A DNA stretch of 64,000 bases from the NCBI GenBank assembly GCA_963969365.1, contig OZ017754.1, forward strand, positions 2,852,001 through 2,916,000, read 5' to 3'. The notes under the pieces are model-generated. The model did no database searches. It was not told the origin of the DNA and saw only the letters and a list, made by a program, of their open reading frames with translations. This stretch comes from Asterochloris sp. CNOR1 (lineage: Eukaryota > Chlorophyta > Trebouxiophyceae > Trebouxiales > Trebouxiaceae). Position numbers and translations under genes: made by a program. Of the stretch, positions 45,701 to 55,183 are shown in pieces; within the stretch, counting starts at the first letter, position 1; every line of letters starts with the position of its first letter.

Positions 45701-48700
45701 AAATGGCTCAGACCTGGCAGCTTTAGGGTTGGTCCTGGCAGGGGATCAGCATTTGATCCTGGCAGGGCTGTTTCATCACAGGTGGACAGCAGCAGGGCCG
45801 TATCAGGACATGTTGACCAGACATGGCGCGCAGGATCTGCTGAGAGTGCCCTGATGCTGCACGTCAGGTGAGTGCCCTGCAAGCAGGCAACAATCTTGGC
45901 ATAATGAAGGGCAGCCAATGGCGCCGATGCATGCCCCACATGCCACCTCAGCCCCGCAGGAGGACGGCAGCACTACAGGCAGCGAGGCAGCAGGTCGGGT
46001 GCAGGCCCGTACGCTTGGAGGCAGGCAGAAAGAAGGAAAACGGCAGCCTGCCCAGACACTGATGCATGTCTCATACCGCACCTGGGCGCCACAGGAGGAC
46101 AGCGGCAATGCAAGCAGTGCTGCAGCATGGCGGGTGCACAGCCTTCTGCACCAAGGGCAGGCAACTCCAAAACTGGACCACATGGGTGGCCTGCCCACAC
46201 CTGGATGCATGTCTCACACACACATGGGTCACACACCGCCCCTGACATCCGCAACCCGCGCCCTGTAGGAGGGCGGCAAGGGGGACAGCGAGGGCGGCCT
46301 GTCTACCATGATGTCCTGGTCATCCAGCATTCGTAATGGCGTCATGAAACTGCTCAGCAGCAGTGGGTCCTCTAAAACCCTGGGCGCCTCGGCCGACCAA
46401 GCGATGGCAGCAGCCAATGAGGAGCAGCAGCGGGCGGGGGCAGGTGGGGCAACCTAGGTCAATCACTCCTCAGCAGCTGCTGAGGCAGGCAGTGTCAGCA
46501 TGCTCCAGCAGCAGGGGAAGGCTGATGTTGTGTGACTGCCTAGCTTTGCAGCGCGGCATTTGTCTGGCCCCACGTCGCCAGCAGGGGCTGTTCGTGTGCC
46601 TGCTGACACTGCCTGCTTGGGCTCCGCTGCAGGGGCCAGGCAGCTGGCCCATACTGGCAGCAGAGGGTTGTTTCTTCTGTCTACTGACTCTGGCAGCTTG
46701 GGCTCTGCTGCAGGGGACAGGCAGCTGGCCCACACCGGCAGCGTGCGTGTTGGCGGCCAGGACAGCGCCTCGTCCCTGCACAAGTGGCCGATCTCCCACG
46801 CCAGCAGCGCGGGGGCCGAGCAGCTGTCCGCAGCCAGCCGGGCGGCACGGCGGGAGCAGGCAGCCCTGGGGCAGAAGGCACGACGGGGGGCCCTGGACAA
46901 CCCGCAGAGCATGGCGGCAGCGGCTGCAGCCAAGGCGGCGGCCCGCAACGCGGCAGCTCAGCTCGAGCGCTCAGCCATCTCCAGCTCGGCGAGCGCGGCC
47001 CACGGGGAGCCAGCCATGTCAGCCGGAGGCCAGGGCTTTGCAGCGGGTGCAGGCTCGCGTGTCAGCAGCGGCGGGCAAGGCGGCAGCGGACGAAGATCCC
47101 CGAGCGGTAGCGGAGCGCATCACAGCCCTGGGGGGCGCACCGCCAGCGACGCGCCCTCGCCTGTGGTCGAGAGCGGGCCCGGCAGCTTCTCGCGGCCAGG
47201 CATGGTGCCGCCCATGATCAACACAGCCAACCTGTCGCCCAGGTGAGCAACACAGAGCAACACAGGGCCATGCACACTGATGGCAACGATTCATGCGATT
47301 ACCCATGGTGCCCCATGTCAGCTGAGTGCCCAGGTGAGGAAGGAGGACCAAGGCAGACGGATCCTGCGCTTCTTGCAGGCAGGCATGATGGTCCCAGTTA
47401 CCACAGCTGGCCTGCTGCCCGGGTAAGGGAGGAGGGGCAATGCAGACTGATCCCCGCCCAATCAGCCAAGCTCACGGTGCTTCACTATGGCCAGCCTGCT
47501 GCCCGGCTGAGGGGCAATGCTTTGTGGCTCCTGGGGTTCTTACTCTGCAGGTGCAGCTCTTCCTCACCTGTGCTGTCAGGCTTGCACATCCAGCCGCTGT
47601 CAGCAGGAGCAGCAGAGAGCTCTACGGTTGCATCTGCAGGGTGTCCTCGGTTAGAGTCTGCTGCAGGAGCAGCCTGCAAACGCCCAACTCAGCAGCCATC
47701 CTGTCGCATCTTCATCTCGGTGCCTTGCTGCTGTGTCAGTGGCTGTGAACTCCTCACAGTCTTGTGTGTCTCTCTGCATGCACTGACCCTGCCGCTGCCC
47801 AACTTTCTGCTCCCATGAAAGTGGGTCCCCCAGGCGCAATCTGGCTGCTGGCAGCCAGCAGCTGCAAGCCACTGTCTGCATTCACCCTTGCCCTGCTGCA
47901 GGGTTACGCGGACCACGGCCTCCCCGGAGAGCGCCTCCCCTGCGCGGTTGTCTGCCTCTGAGCAGGCGGCAGCAGCCGGGGTTCCCAGCGGCCTGGCGAG
48001 GCTGAATGTGCAGCCGTCAGCTGCTCCAGGCGGGGCGGAAAGGACCTCGCCTGGGTCGCCAGACTCTGTGTCCAGCCTGCCAAGCCCCTTCGCCAATGTG
48101 TCGCCACGTGCGGGCCGCATGGCTCAGCCCCTGTCACGGCGGCGGGCCATGCAGGGCACAGGTGGGCTGCCGCAATGACACAATGATGGCTGGCGTGATT
48201 CTCATGGGGCATCCCTTCCCCGTGGAGTGCATCTGCAGGAGGAACCCCCAAGGCCTTCTCATACTGCAGCATATGCTCTTGCTGTGCCATTTCAAAGCTG
48301 TGCCCAGCTGTCCAGCTCATGGCTGCGTCTGGAGGCTTGCAGTCAACAACCAAGGCCAAGCACCTGTAGCTGCGGTCATTGCAGTTTCTCAGCCTCCTGC
48401 ACTGTGCTGCCTGCAGGTCAGGCCAGCAGCAGCAACCTGGGGGACACTGCCGTCATCTCCACCGCTGGCAGCTACAGCCCCTCCACCTCCCGGCTGAATC
48501 TTGTGTCGGGGCAGCACAGCACCACCTCTGCCCTGGGCTGCGCAGGGCGCCGCAATTCTGTGCAGGTGGGCTGCACTTCCTGTTGTCATCAGCAGGTGGC
48601 ACGTCTGCCCCCTGTTGACTCAGCCGGATTGTCCCCTTGCCATGCACGGCTGGCTTGGCGTCGCAACTCTGTAAAGGTAGGCCACCCTCTCTGTTCAGAG

Positions 48701-50108
48701 CTCGCCTGGCTGTCTGGTTGTTGAGCACGGCTGGCGCCGCAACTCTGTGCAGCTCGATCACCCATTCTCTATCTAGCCAGCTGGGCTGTCCACATGCCAA
48801 GCACTGCTGGCTGATTGCAACTCTGTGAAGGTGGATCATTCCCTCTCTGTTGACCAAGCTGAGCCGTCCACCTCTCAAACACTGCTAGAGGGGCGGAGCA
48901 CCTCTGTGCAGGGTTGTCATTCGCTCTCTGTTGAGCCAGCCATGCTGCATGCTTAAGCACTGCTGGCTGGCGTTGTGAGTCTGCCTTCAGCCAGGCCACT
49001 TTCCCCTTTTGAGCCTGTTGGACTGCCTGATTGCGTACGCATCCCTTGGCCCAAGGGTGATTGCTTTTGGCTCACAGCCCTCGCAGCTCACCGTGTGCGC
49101 CTGTGCCTGTGCAGATGCCTGATCATGCCCTGGAGGAGTTGTCGGGGTCGGTGGCCCCTCTGGGGATTGAAGCCACCCGGAGCAAGAGCGTGGTGCTCCC
49201 CAGCAGCATCGCAGATGCGGGGGTCAGGGCTGTGCATGGTGAGCAGCACCGACAATCGCCAGCAATCGGCTGACACCAAGGTCATCAATCTTAGCGGACC
49301 CTCTGCGGATGATGCTGCAGCTCTGCATCGTTCACGTCTGTACCGTCCCCTCTGTTTGTGAGCGCCCTCTCTCAGCTGGCTCTCAATGATTGCTTGGCTG
49401 GCAGAGCACCATCTCAGCATCTCGATCAGGCCATCTGAATGGTGCACGACTACACTTATCGCCGCCATCACGCAGTCAGCCAAGAGCACACCCTCGCCCG
49501 ACCCACAACTCCAGAGGTGGTGCTGCACGCAGCCCAGTGCATGCGCCAGGGGTATTGAGCAACAGCCATGGAATGTTTGATGTACCCAGTGTCTACAAGA
49601 CAGCTGCAGGCGCCGTCAGCAATGCAGTTGTTGGGGACAGCTGTCTGCCTCATGTGGTGCTGTCTGCTGCACCAGCTCGTTCCTCAGCCCTGACAGCACG
49701 CCAGACAGGCTGGTGTGCACGACCTCGCCCACCCCTGCAATGGCTCAGGCCGATGTTGATGGGGCCTTAGGGGCAGACAAAGATCGATTTGGAATGCTCG
49801 GGGTCATGGTCAGTGGTGATGCACATGCATCACAGGTGCACTGCCATTCACTGTGGAGCTGCACCCATTTCAGATGGCTGAAAGCTTACAGCCACCATGG
49901 TGCCTGTGGGCATGGCGGTGCAGTTCAGGTACGCCTGGTGTGCTGCTGCTGCAGGGGCCCCTGGGGGGAGCGGGAAAGCGCTGAAGCCCAGCAGGATGTC
50001 ATCCCAGGGCCTGTTTGCCATGGGTGTCATGCAGGTGAGGGCCCGTTTGCCATGGATGCAATGCAGCTGATATGACTTTTGTTGCAGGAGGAGGAGTCCC
50101 GTGTCTGA
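39799..50108 (+). CDS. Aurora-like serine/threonine protein kinase with long disordered tail
   Basis: Fifteen exons: 39799-40085, 41274-41418, 42036-42147, 42844-42956, 43190-43336, 44088-44330, 44641-44819, 45248-45443, 46269-46443, 46714-47242, 47902-48161, 48417-48565, 49115-49238, 49955-50034, 50088-50108. Total 2760 nt gives 919 residues with phase closure. The start is the first ATG in the open first exon and may lie further upstream. The kinase domain (about 97-400) has a degenerate glycine loop [12 protein letters not shown], Lys in IALKLY, Glu in [18 protein letters not shown] in KLADFGLS and MAPEV, so it should be active. From memory it is closest to the Chlamydomonas Aurora-like kinase CALK, which acts in flagellar length control and disassembly. 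The C-terminal 500 residues are Ser/Ala/Gly-rich with one coiled stretch (near [16 protein letters not shown]). The intron at 41419 has a GC donor (CAG|GCAAGC). The domain call is firm; orthology to CALK is inferred. Confidence 0.88.
40340..41095. repeat. Degenerate minisatellite, about 65 bp unit, 9-10 copies
   Basis: In the first kinase intron a unit with the core atgcagcgggaggggctctg and then gcagcctgcctctgca recurs near 40353, 40456, 40567, 40630, 40692, 40757, 40907, 40974 and 41055. Spacing is mostly 62 to 75 bases with some longer gaps. There is no continuous reading frame. Confidence 0.8.
42465..42700 (+). repeat. Decayed copies of kinase exon 4 5' end and acceptor
   Basis: Exon 42844-42956 begins acag|ggggcgacctgtatgagg, then ctcaagcgcagcg. 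Upstream in the same intron similar blocks lie near 42476-42515 (acaggggcaccctttacaat, then ctaagcgcagcg) and 42643-42675 (gaagacctgtacaaagagca). Confidence 0.65.
42940..43185 (+). repeat. Tandem copies spanning the donor of kinase exon 4
   Basis: The exon end cctgcacaccaag|gtgtgcc and the following intron head recur near 43036 (tttataccaaggcgtgcc), each copy followed by a tgctgacctggtgggtgcag-like block (43041-43085 and 43125-43160). The unit is about 80 to 90 bases, with about three copies of the downstream part. Confidence 0.7.
43525..43575 (+). repeat. Decayed copy of kinase exon 5 3' end
   Basis: The block gtgacgtgggtacgctaaag, then gcgcctgaggtac, mirrors the true exon end at 43300-43340 (gtgacgcgtgcgggcacgct, then gcccccgaggtgg). 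It lies 230 bases downstream, in the intron. Confidence 0.55.
44000..44087 (+). repeat. Decayed copy of kinase exon 6 5' end
   Basis: The block tccttgctggtgtgtccaag near 44006 resembles the true exon start cctgcaggtgctggtttgcc at 44081-44100. A further weaker copy lies near 43934. Confidence 0.4.
44545..44625 (+). repeat. Decayed copy of kinase exon 7 5' part
   Basis: The block gcagtgggggacctgttggg near 44562 copies the exon stretch gcagtgggagacctgttggg at 44659-44680. The copies are about 98 bases apart. Confidence 0.7.
45444..45600 (+). repeat. Tandem copy of most of kinase exon 8
   Basis: The exon part 45305-45443 is followed directly by a copy of about 154 bases. Shared blocks are gtgccggcggcggctg, ggcagccatgcgcccc, ggggccagcac and aacagcagcga, then ccaaggtg. 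The copy has small length changes that break its frame, so it is not usable as coding exon. Confidence 0.85.
46528..46713 (+). repeat. Tandem copies of kinase exon 10 5' end and acceptor
   Basis: The true exon start ctgctgcag|gggacaggcagctggc (46708-46729) is preceded by a close copy at 46624-46650 (ctgctgcaggggccaggcag) in a unit of about 85 to 90 bases. A weaker third copy lies near 46540-46600. Confidence 0.8.
48566..48995 (+). repeat. Four to five copies of the donor junction of kinase exon 12
   Basis: Exon 48417-48565 ends gcgccgcaattctgtgcag|gtgggc. In the intron the stretch gctggcgccgcaactctgtg recurs near 48649, 48731, 48808 and 48892, with a remnant near 48963. Each is followed by a new gt site and by a ctctctgtt block, at a period of about 80 to 90 bases. 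This is the clearest junction-spanning array in the window. Confidence 0.85.
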
Positions 50109-50918
50109 GACAGTGGCAAGTTCATCTCTCTTTGGTGTTGCCATATGTTGTTCTGCAGGGATTGATGGGTTGCTGGTAGGCCAGATCACATGTTGCTTTT
50201 CTAGCAGGAGATATTCCCAAAACATCCTGCCACTATCTGGTTGAGTAGGGGGGCAAATAACATCTGCCCGCATGCTGAGAGCTGCTTGTCAGACTCCCTG
50301 GTTCATGCTGCCCTGACACCTGCTGTCCACTGTTGCATATCAGGTACATCAGCCTTTGACCAGCTGTCATTGCTGCATTGAGCCCTGCTCCCCCTACAGC
50401 TCTGAGCTGCCTGTGTGGTGCCTGTGCAGGGCGGGCAACACCCTGCTCAGCTGCTCAGCCCAGGAGAGGGGCCTGAGGCCACCTCAGGTCAGGACAGGAT
50501 GTATGCCGCGCCAGGAAGCACCCCCTCCCCCCTCAGCAGTGCCTCTGACAACCTCATACGAGCCCATGTGCCACGCACATGATGTGGCACCACATGCTAA
50601 GGGAGCTGTGTGCACTAGCCCCAGGGGACTGTGGCGCCTGTACAGGTCAATAATTGCCCACACAAGAACAAAGGTCGCTAGGTAGCCACTTTCAGCATAT
50701 GAAAAGGGTCTGCTTTTCTTTTACTCTGAATACAACTGCATGACGGCCATGCCTTGAGGTCCGCCCTTATATGAGACAGTCTCCCTGACTTGCACTGCAT
50801 GCCTGCATGTTGAGTGCTGTTGAAGGGGCCATTCTGGTCAATCTTGTTCAGAAAAACTGGACGTGTAATTCTGGATGCATTGTTGTGTGTCAACAGCCTG
50901 GATGAGAAGAGAGCTGTG
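50109..50918. other. Convergent intergenic region
   Basis: 810 bases between the kinase stop and the Maf stop on the other strand. Two 3' UTRs are expected. I recognise no coding exon or RNA gene. Confidence 0.5.
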
Positions 50919-52475
50919 TCACAGCTTCAGAAGCCCATCTTCTATCAGTGTCTTGACCTCACTAGCAAAGGTGTGGAGAGGGAAGCCCATCACGTTAAAG
51001 TACGAGCCTGCATTGCAGGAAAGGTGGGTTTGGAGCTGCACTGAAGCGCAGCATCGCCGTTACATATCAGGAAGCCTCACCTTCAATATGCTTGACCCAG
51101 CATCCTGCAGGACCCTGAACTCCGTAGGCACCGGCCTTCCCAAAAGCCTCTCCTGTAGCAGCACACGACATCTAGAGCACCCTGTTCTCATAAAGCCTGC
51201 CGAGCACAGTCATGGCTACCTGTGGCAATGTACGCCTGGATCTCTGACTCCGTCAGCGTGTCGAAGTGCACTGTGGTGCTCTCCACAAATGTGCGCTCCA
51301 CTGCACCTGCAGCAAGGGAGCTGCAGTGTTGCACACATGGCCACGCGTAGCTGCAGCACTGGCCAAAGTGCTGTTTTGTGCTGATGCTGTCAAAGCTGCA
51401 TAGATGCTGCAATGTTTCCTGGTTTTGCAGTGTCTGGGGGGCCCAGTGCGCATGCTGATGCCCTCTGAAAGAGATCCATACATCTGAGGAGTGTCGAACT
51501 GTGCAGGAATGGCTGGACATGGAGAGTTCGTGTGCGTTAACACGCCTGCCAGCACAATGACTGTGTGCACCCTTGTGCTGGGCTGCCAGCAGCCACGCCG
51601 CTGGCAGAGGGCACTGACTGCCTGCAAGTTTGGGTGTCTCACCTTCAGCCTGAGGCACCACTAGTGCGACGCCGGTGTGCACCATGTGCGCAGAGCCAGA
51701 CAGAGCTGTCAGCATTCGCTGCGCATCGTCAGCATCTGCTGGCTTCTCCAGGACAGCGTTCTGGTGCTGAACGACCTGCAGGTTAGCCTGGGCAGTGGGC
51801 CGCATGCAGGCTGCAAGAATGGGTGCAGAAGGGTGCTGCAGGTGCAATACAGCTGCAAAGGGGAGTCCAGAGGTAGCGCCAGCAACTTGCTGCGGAGTTT
51901 GCAGCAAGCAGGGTCCAGCCAGATGTAGCTGTCTCAGGCAACACATCCCCAAAGCATGTCAGACACAAAGTCGAGCAGGTCTGCATGGAGGTGCTTAATC
52001 TGCAGGGGCGCTGAACAAAGTCAGACGTCAAGAAAACGGGTTGCTGCACGTAGGGCAGTGCAGGTGGCACTTGTGCCGGCCAAGGTTTCTTTCTGCTGCT
52101 GCTGCTGGTGCCAAGCGATGGATGCGCAGGACAGCTGTGCTTGCCGTGTCTGCACTGATGATCAAGTCAGGCTTGCTGCCCTGCCTGAGGAGCGTCTCAG
52201 CCACATCTCTGGCTTTGGCCATTGCTGTGTGCAGGGCATACTCGTCTGGGTGGAACTTGGACTTGTCAAGGTCCTCTGCAAAGGCGCTGCATGTGGGCAG
52301 GTGTTGATGAGAAAGTGTATGAACTCCAGTGAGGAGTGGGATGTCAGGCCTGTGCTCACCTTGGATGAACAGTTGGTCGCAGGCCGATCTGCATCAAAAG
52401 CTCTTTACGTCGTGGGGACGCCGAGGCCAGAACCAATTTCCTGCCTGCCAGCTTGGAGGCATACTCCAGGATCAT
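50919..52475 (-). CDS. Maf/HAM1-fold nucleotide pyrophosphatase
   Basis: Six minus-strand exons: 52475-52360, 52286-52145, 51775-51643, 51306-51220, 51152-51081, 51007-50919. Total 639 nt gives 212 residues with phase closure, the usual Maf length. An in-frame stop precedes the start ATG. The substrate loop SASPRRKELL lies at residues 18-27. Further marks are HPSAFAEDLD, the metal-site Asp in LIISADT, LEKPAD, MLTALSGSAHMVHTGV, TFVESTTVHF, AFGKAGAYGVQGPAG and YFNVMGFPL. The catalytic residues I can check are present. Maf proteins hydrolyse non-canonical or excess nucleoside triphosphates (dTTP, UTP, m7GTP or related) to monophosphates and limit their misincorporation. I see no organelle signal, so the cytosol is likely. 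The second intron has a GC donor (ACG|GCAAGC) that the frame requires. The start codon is 32 bases from a divergent gene. Confidence 0.93.
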
Positions 52476-52507
52476 CTCGGGCAGGCTCTTAATAACCCCT
52501 TCTAATA
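52476..52507. promoter_or_regulatory. Very short divergent promoter gap
   Basis: If both start codons are right, only 32 bases separate the Maf gene from the plus-strand neighbour. Promoter elements must then overlap coding or 5' UTR sequence. The neighbour's start is uncertain. Confidence 0.3.
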
Positions 52508-53403
52508 TGACCTATGTCACACAATCTCCGATTGATCTGCTTACAGCAGCAGCAAGCCAGGCCTGTCCCTGCGAAATCCACTCATTACGGCCCAGACCTG
52601 GCCCTTGTTGGCTGCCAAAGTTGAGTATCCTTGAGCTCTGCCGCCATTCCAGCAGGTGTCCATTCGTTTGCTGCAAACGACTTTGCCAGCCAGCACCCTT
52701 TCTGGCCATGGTGATGCTTGCTTGCCCTGCCTGCTGTGCTACCGTTGACCTGCTCACAAGTTTGAGGTTGTGCTGTACACCTGGTCGCGCTTTTGCAGGG
52801 GACCAAGATAGCACCACAACTAAGCTCTCAGATGGTGGCCACAGCCTGCAACTAGATTGGCAGCTGCGTAGCAAGGTCGGGCTCCAGCTGCTGTTCAAAA
52901 GGAAGGTAGGTTCCACTGGTGTGCCAATGCGGGCGGCAGTGGAAGACCTCAGAGGTGAGTCAGGCAATCTGGCAGGTGTAGGAGGCACTTGCTTTGCTGT
53001 CCAAGGGAAAGCTGCATCAAGCCAGCCTGCATGTCACAGCTCCATCAGGTTGCTGAAATTCTGACTTTGCACGTCCCCTGAAGATTGATGTGTTGCCAGC
53101 TCACACCTGCTGCAATCTGCGCCTGCAGCCAAGATGGGGGCATGGTCGCAGTTGTACTATGGGACCTTGCCCTACCTCATAGTGGCTACAGCAGCGGAAG
53201 GGAAGCTGCAGTTCTATGCCATACTGCCCACAACTCCCTGTGACATTGTCCCCGTGTCAGAGGAAATGGACCTTGCAACCCCAGCAGGCCGCACAGAGGC
53301 AGTGATTGCCATCATCAACCTGCACCGGCTGCTGCACGGCGTGAAGGCCTGCCTGCTAAGTCACGTGCTGCCAGTGGACTATGTGTTTGTGCGGCAGTAC
53401 TAA
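52508..53403 (+). CDS. Unrecognised protein, two firm 3' exons
   Basis: Exons 52799-52954 and 53129-53403 (stop TAA) join in phase and encode about 142 residues that read as genuine protein: LSDGGHSLQLDWQLRSKVG, FKRKVG, KMGAWSQLYYGTLPYLIVA, KLQFYAILP and a final VDYVFVRQY. The first exon should begin at or after the ATG at 52508 (MTYVTQSPIDLL), but I could not fix its donor, so the N-terminus is provisional. The C-terminal half alternates hydrophobic and polar residues like an alpha/beta domain. I do not recognise the family. The gene is divergent from Maf. Confidence 0.5.
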
Positions 53404-54480
53404 TGCCAGCAGCCATCAAGTATACCTGTCAAAGTGTGGTAAGGGAGGTTGCCACCTTCGCCACCACACTAGTGTGAGATTTCTACAACGAGTACTCACT
53501 GTCAAAGGAATGGTGTAAAGTGGATAGAGGCGTATCTACTTTACCCTGTTGTTTTGTAGCATGAGCAGGAGGCTTGAGACCTGGAACAATGGCTGATCAT
53601 GCAAGTGCACCCTCAGACCCTTGCTTAGGCTTGCTGTTACAGCTTGTCTGGGCTTCGTGCAGAGCGCTACCCATTGAATGCACATGCTCAATCATATATA
53701 TATATTGCGCCTCTGTAAATAAGTGATGCCTAGCCCCTTTGAAGGTTTGGGAACATTCGTGTGGGTGCATTGTACAACATCGTTCAAGATGGGGTCAACA
53801 ATGAGGTCTGCCTTTCAAGATTTCAGTCTGAACATTCACCAAGCCCAAATTTTCACAGGGTTCTTGGCCTTCTCACTCTTGGAGCCTGCACCCCTGACTC
53901 CAGAGTCTGGTGGAGGTCGAGTCTACTAGGTGTCCAAGCCCAGGTGTGCCAGCCTTAAGGCTGAAGCTTCAGGCTTGTCATTTACGAACTTGTCAATATT
54001 ATGTGGTGCAGGTTCCTAGATCTGGATGATGGCATTGTGTCAGCTCCCTGGAGCCATTTCTTCATCTGAATGAGCCAGCAGGAGGCCCCTGAGGCTCTGC
54101 TGATGGCACCTTCAGCTTTCAGCTGGCAATGCACCGGCCTACATCAGCCTCTGCATGTGTGGCATTGCCTGGTACTAGTCTGCAATGTGACAGCCCATTG
54201 GGAGCACATGGAGTGGCCACTGCAGCAATGGCTAGCTTGCCCCAGCTAAACCTGGCATGGAGGGGCAGCCAACAAACGGACGCAACCGGCAACAGTCTAT
54301 GCCGTCCTCTGTGCACGTGGAGCAGCTGCCAGTCCTCAGTACAAGTGCAAGTAAACATGGCAACCCACTCAACATAGGCGCCCAGGTCGCTACCTGCTTG
54401 GTGCCTGCTTGTATAATATATTGTGGGTGCAAGGTCCTGTGAACTGGAGGCTGCCTTGGGCTTCTGGCCAGCAGCAAGGG
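53404..54480. other. Intergenic
   Basis: About 1.1 kb downstream of the unrecognised gene. It contains a TATA-like run (atatatatatatt, 53694-53706) and a TGTAA site. The open frames are short and not protein-like. Confidence 0.4.
53714..53718 (+). terminator. Possible polyadenylation signal TGTAA
   Basis: TGTAA is the usual chlorophyte poly(A) signal. This one is about 310 bases after the TAA stop at 53403, in AT-rich context. It is a single short motif, so it is suggestive only. Confidence 0.3.
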
Positions 54481-54720
54481 TTATAATGTTATCAGACCAA
54501 GCTCGCCGCACTTGCAGCATTGCAGCCTCTCAAGTGCGCATGAGCTGCATACACATTGCCAGCGCACTTTGTTCAGGTCCGTGCCATGCTGTGTGATGTC
54601 GCCTCCAGGCCAGAAAGCAAGTACTCTCGAGGCCTTTGCAGGCCGCAAAACGCTGCTGCTTAGTGCCTGAGAAACACAAAAGCAGAGGCTGCCGTCCGCG
54701 ATGCTGGTGGCTTCAGGCAT
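54481..54720 (-). CDS. Possible small Cys-rich protein or terminal exon
   Basis: A 79-codon minus-strand open frame starts with ATG (MPEATSIADG) and ends VCSSCALERLQCCKCGELG, then ITL. The C-terminal cysteines (C-x-C-x2-C, then C-C-x-C) could bind zinc. An internal cag acceptor-like site near the codon for the first Ala of ALSSSVL hints that it might be a last exon instead. I do not recognise it. Confidence 0.25.
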   Translation of the reverse strand: MPEATSIADGSLCFCVSQALSSSVLRPAKASRVLAFWPGGDITQHGTDLNKVRWQCVCSSCALERLQCCKCGELGLITL

Positions 54721-54922
54721 GGGTGCTCCGCACCTGTACAGCTAACACCCTCACCAGCAGCTTTCGAAGACCATGGCTGAAAGTGAGCAGCAGCCGCAGG
54801 TGCAGTGTCCAATGATAGCAGTCGTGCAGGCTCTGACGCGGTGACCTGAGCATGCTATCCCTTGGGAAGATCAAAGTCTGGGCAGACAGGCAGAGAGGGT
54901 TTTCAAGTATGTCTCTGCTGTG

Positions 54923-55183
54923 ATGCAGGAGATCTTTGTCAGTGTGCGCAGAGGTGGCAGGGAGATCGACACCTTCTGCTTCCCCGATCCCCCCATGCCG
55001 GGAGCGGCAATCAGGGAAGCACTGGAGGATGCAGGGTACAAGGGGGTGCTCGAGAGTGGCAGATACACCTACACCAGCAAGCATCTCCTCCAGCAAGGGG
55101 CGTACACTTTCAAGGTGTCAGAGGCAGCACCAGGCAAGTCTATCAGCCGGCCATCATGTCTGGTCTGGGTTGCCTCTGCCTGA
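54923..55183 (+). CDS. Possible small protein or first exon, unrecognised
   Basis: An 86-codon open frame from ATG reads MQEIFVSVRRGGREID, FPDPPMPGAAIREALEDAGY, GRYTYTSKHLLQQGAYTF. The first 70 codons look like folded protein with a beta-strand start. After about 55135 the composition changes, so a donor at 55113 or 55135 may end an exon here. An acceptor-like tgatgcag precedes the second codon. No family recognised. Confidence 0.35.
   Translation: MQEIFVSVRRGGREIDTFCFPDPPMPGAAIREALEDAGYKGVLESGRYTYTSKHLLQQGAYTFKVSEAAPGKSISRPSCLVWVASA

Noticed and set aside
45782-45867. Segment with good acceptor and donor in the kinase gene
   Set aside because: Including it shifts the frame and puts a stop in exon 46269-46443, while skipping it keeps the frame.
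53761-53958. Open frames after the unrecognised gene
   Set aside because: Composition is not protein-like, and they lie downstream of a TATA-like run and a probable poly(A) site.
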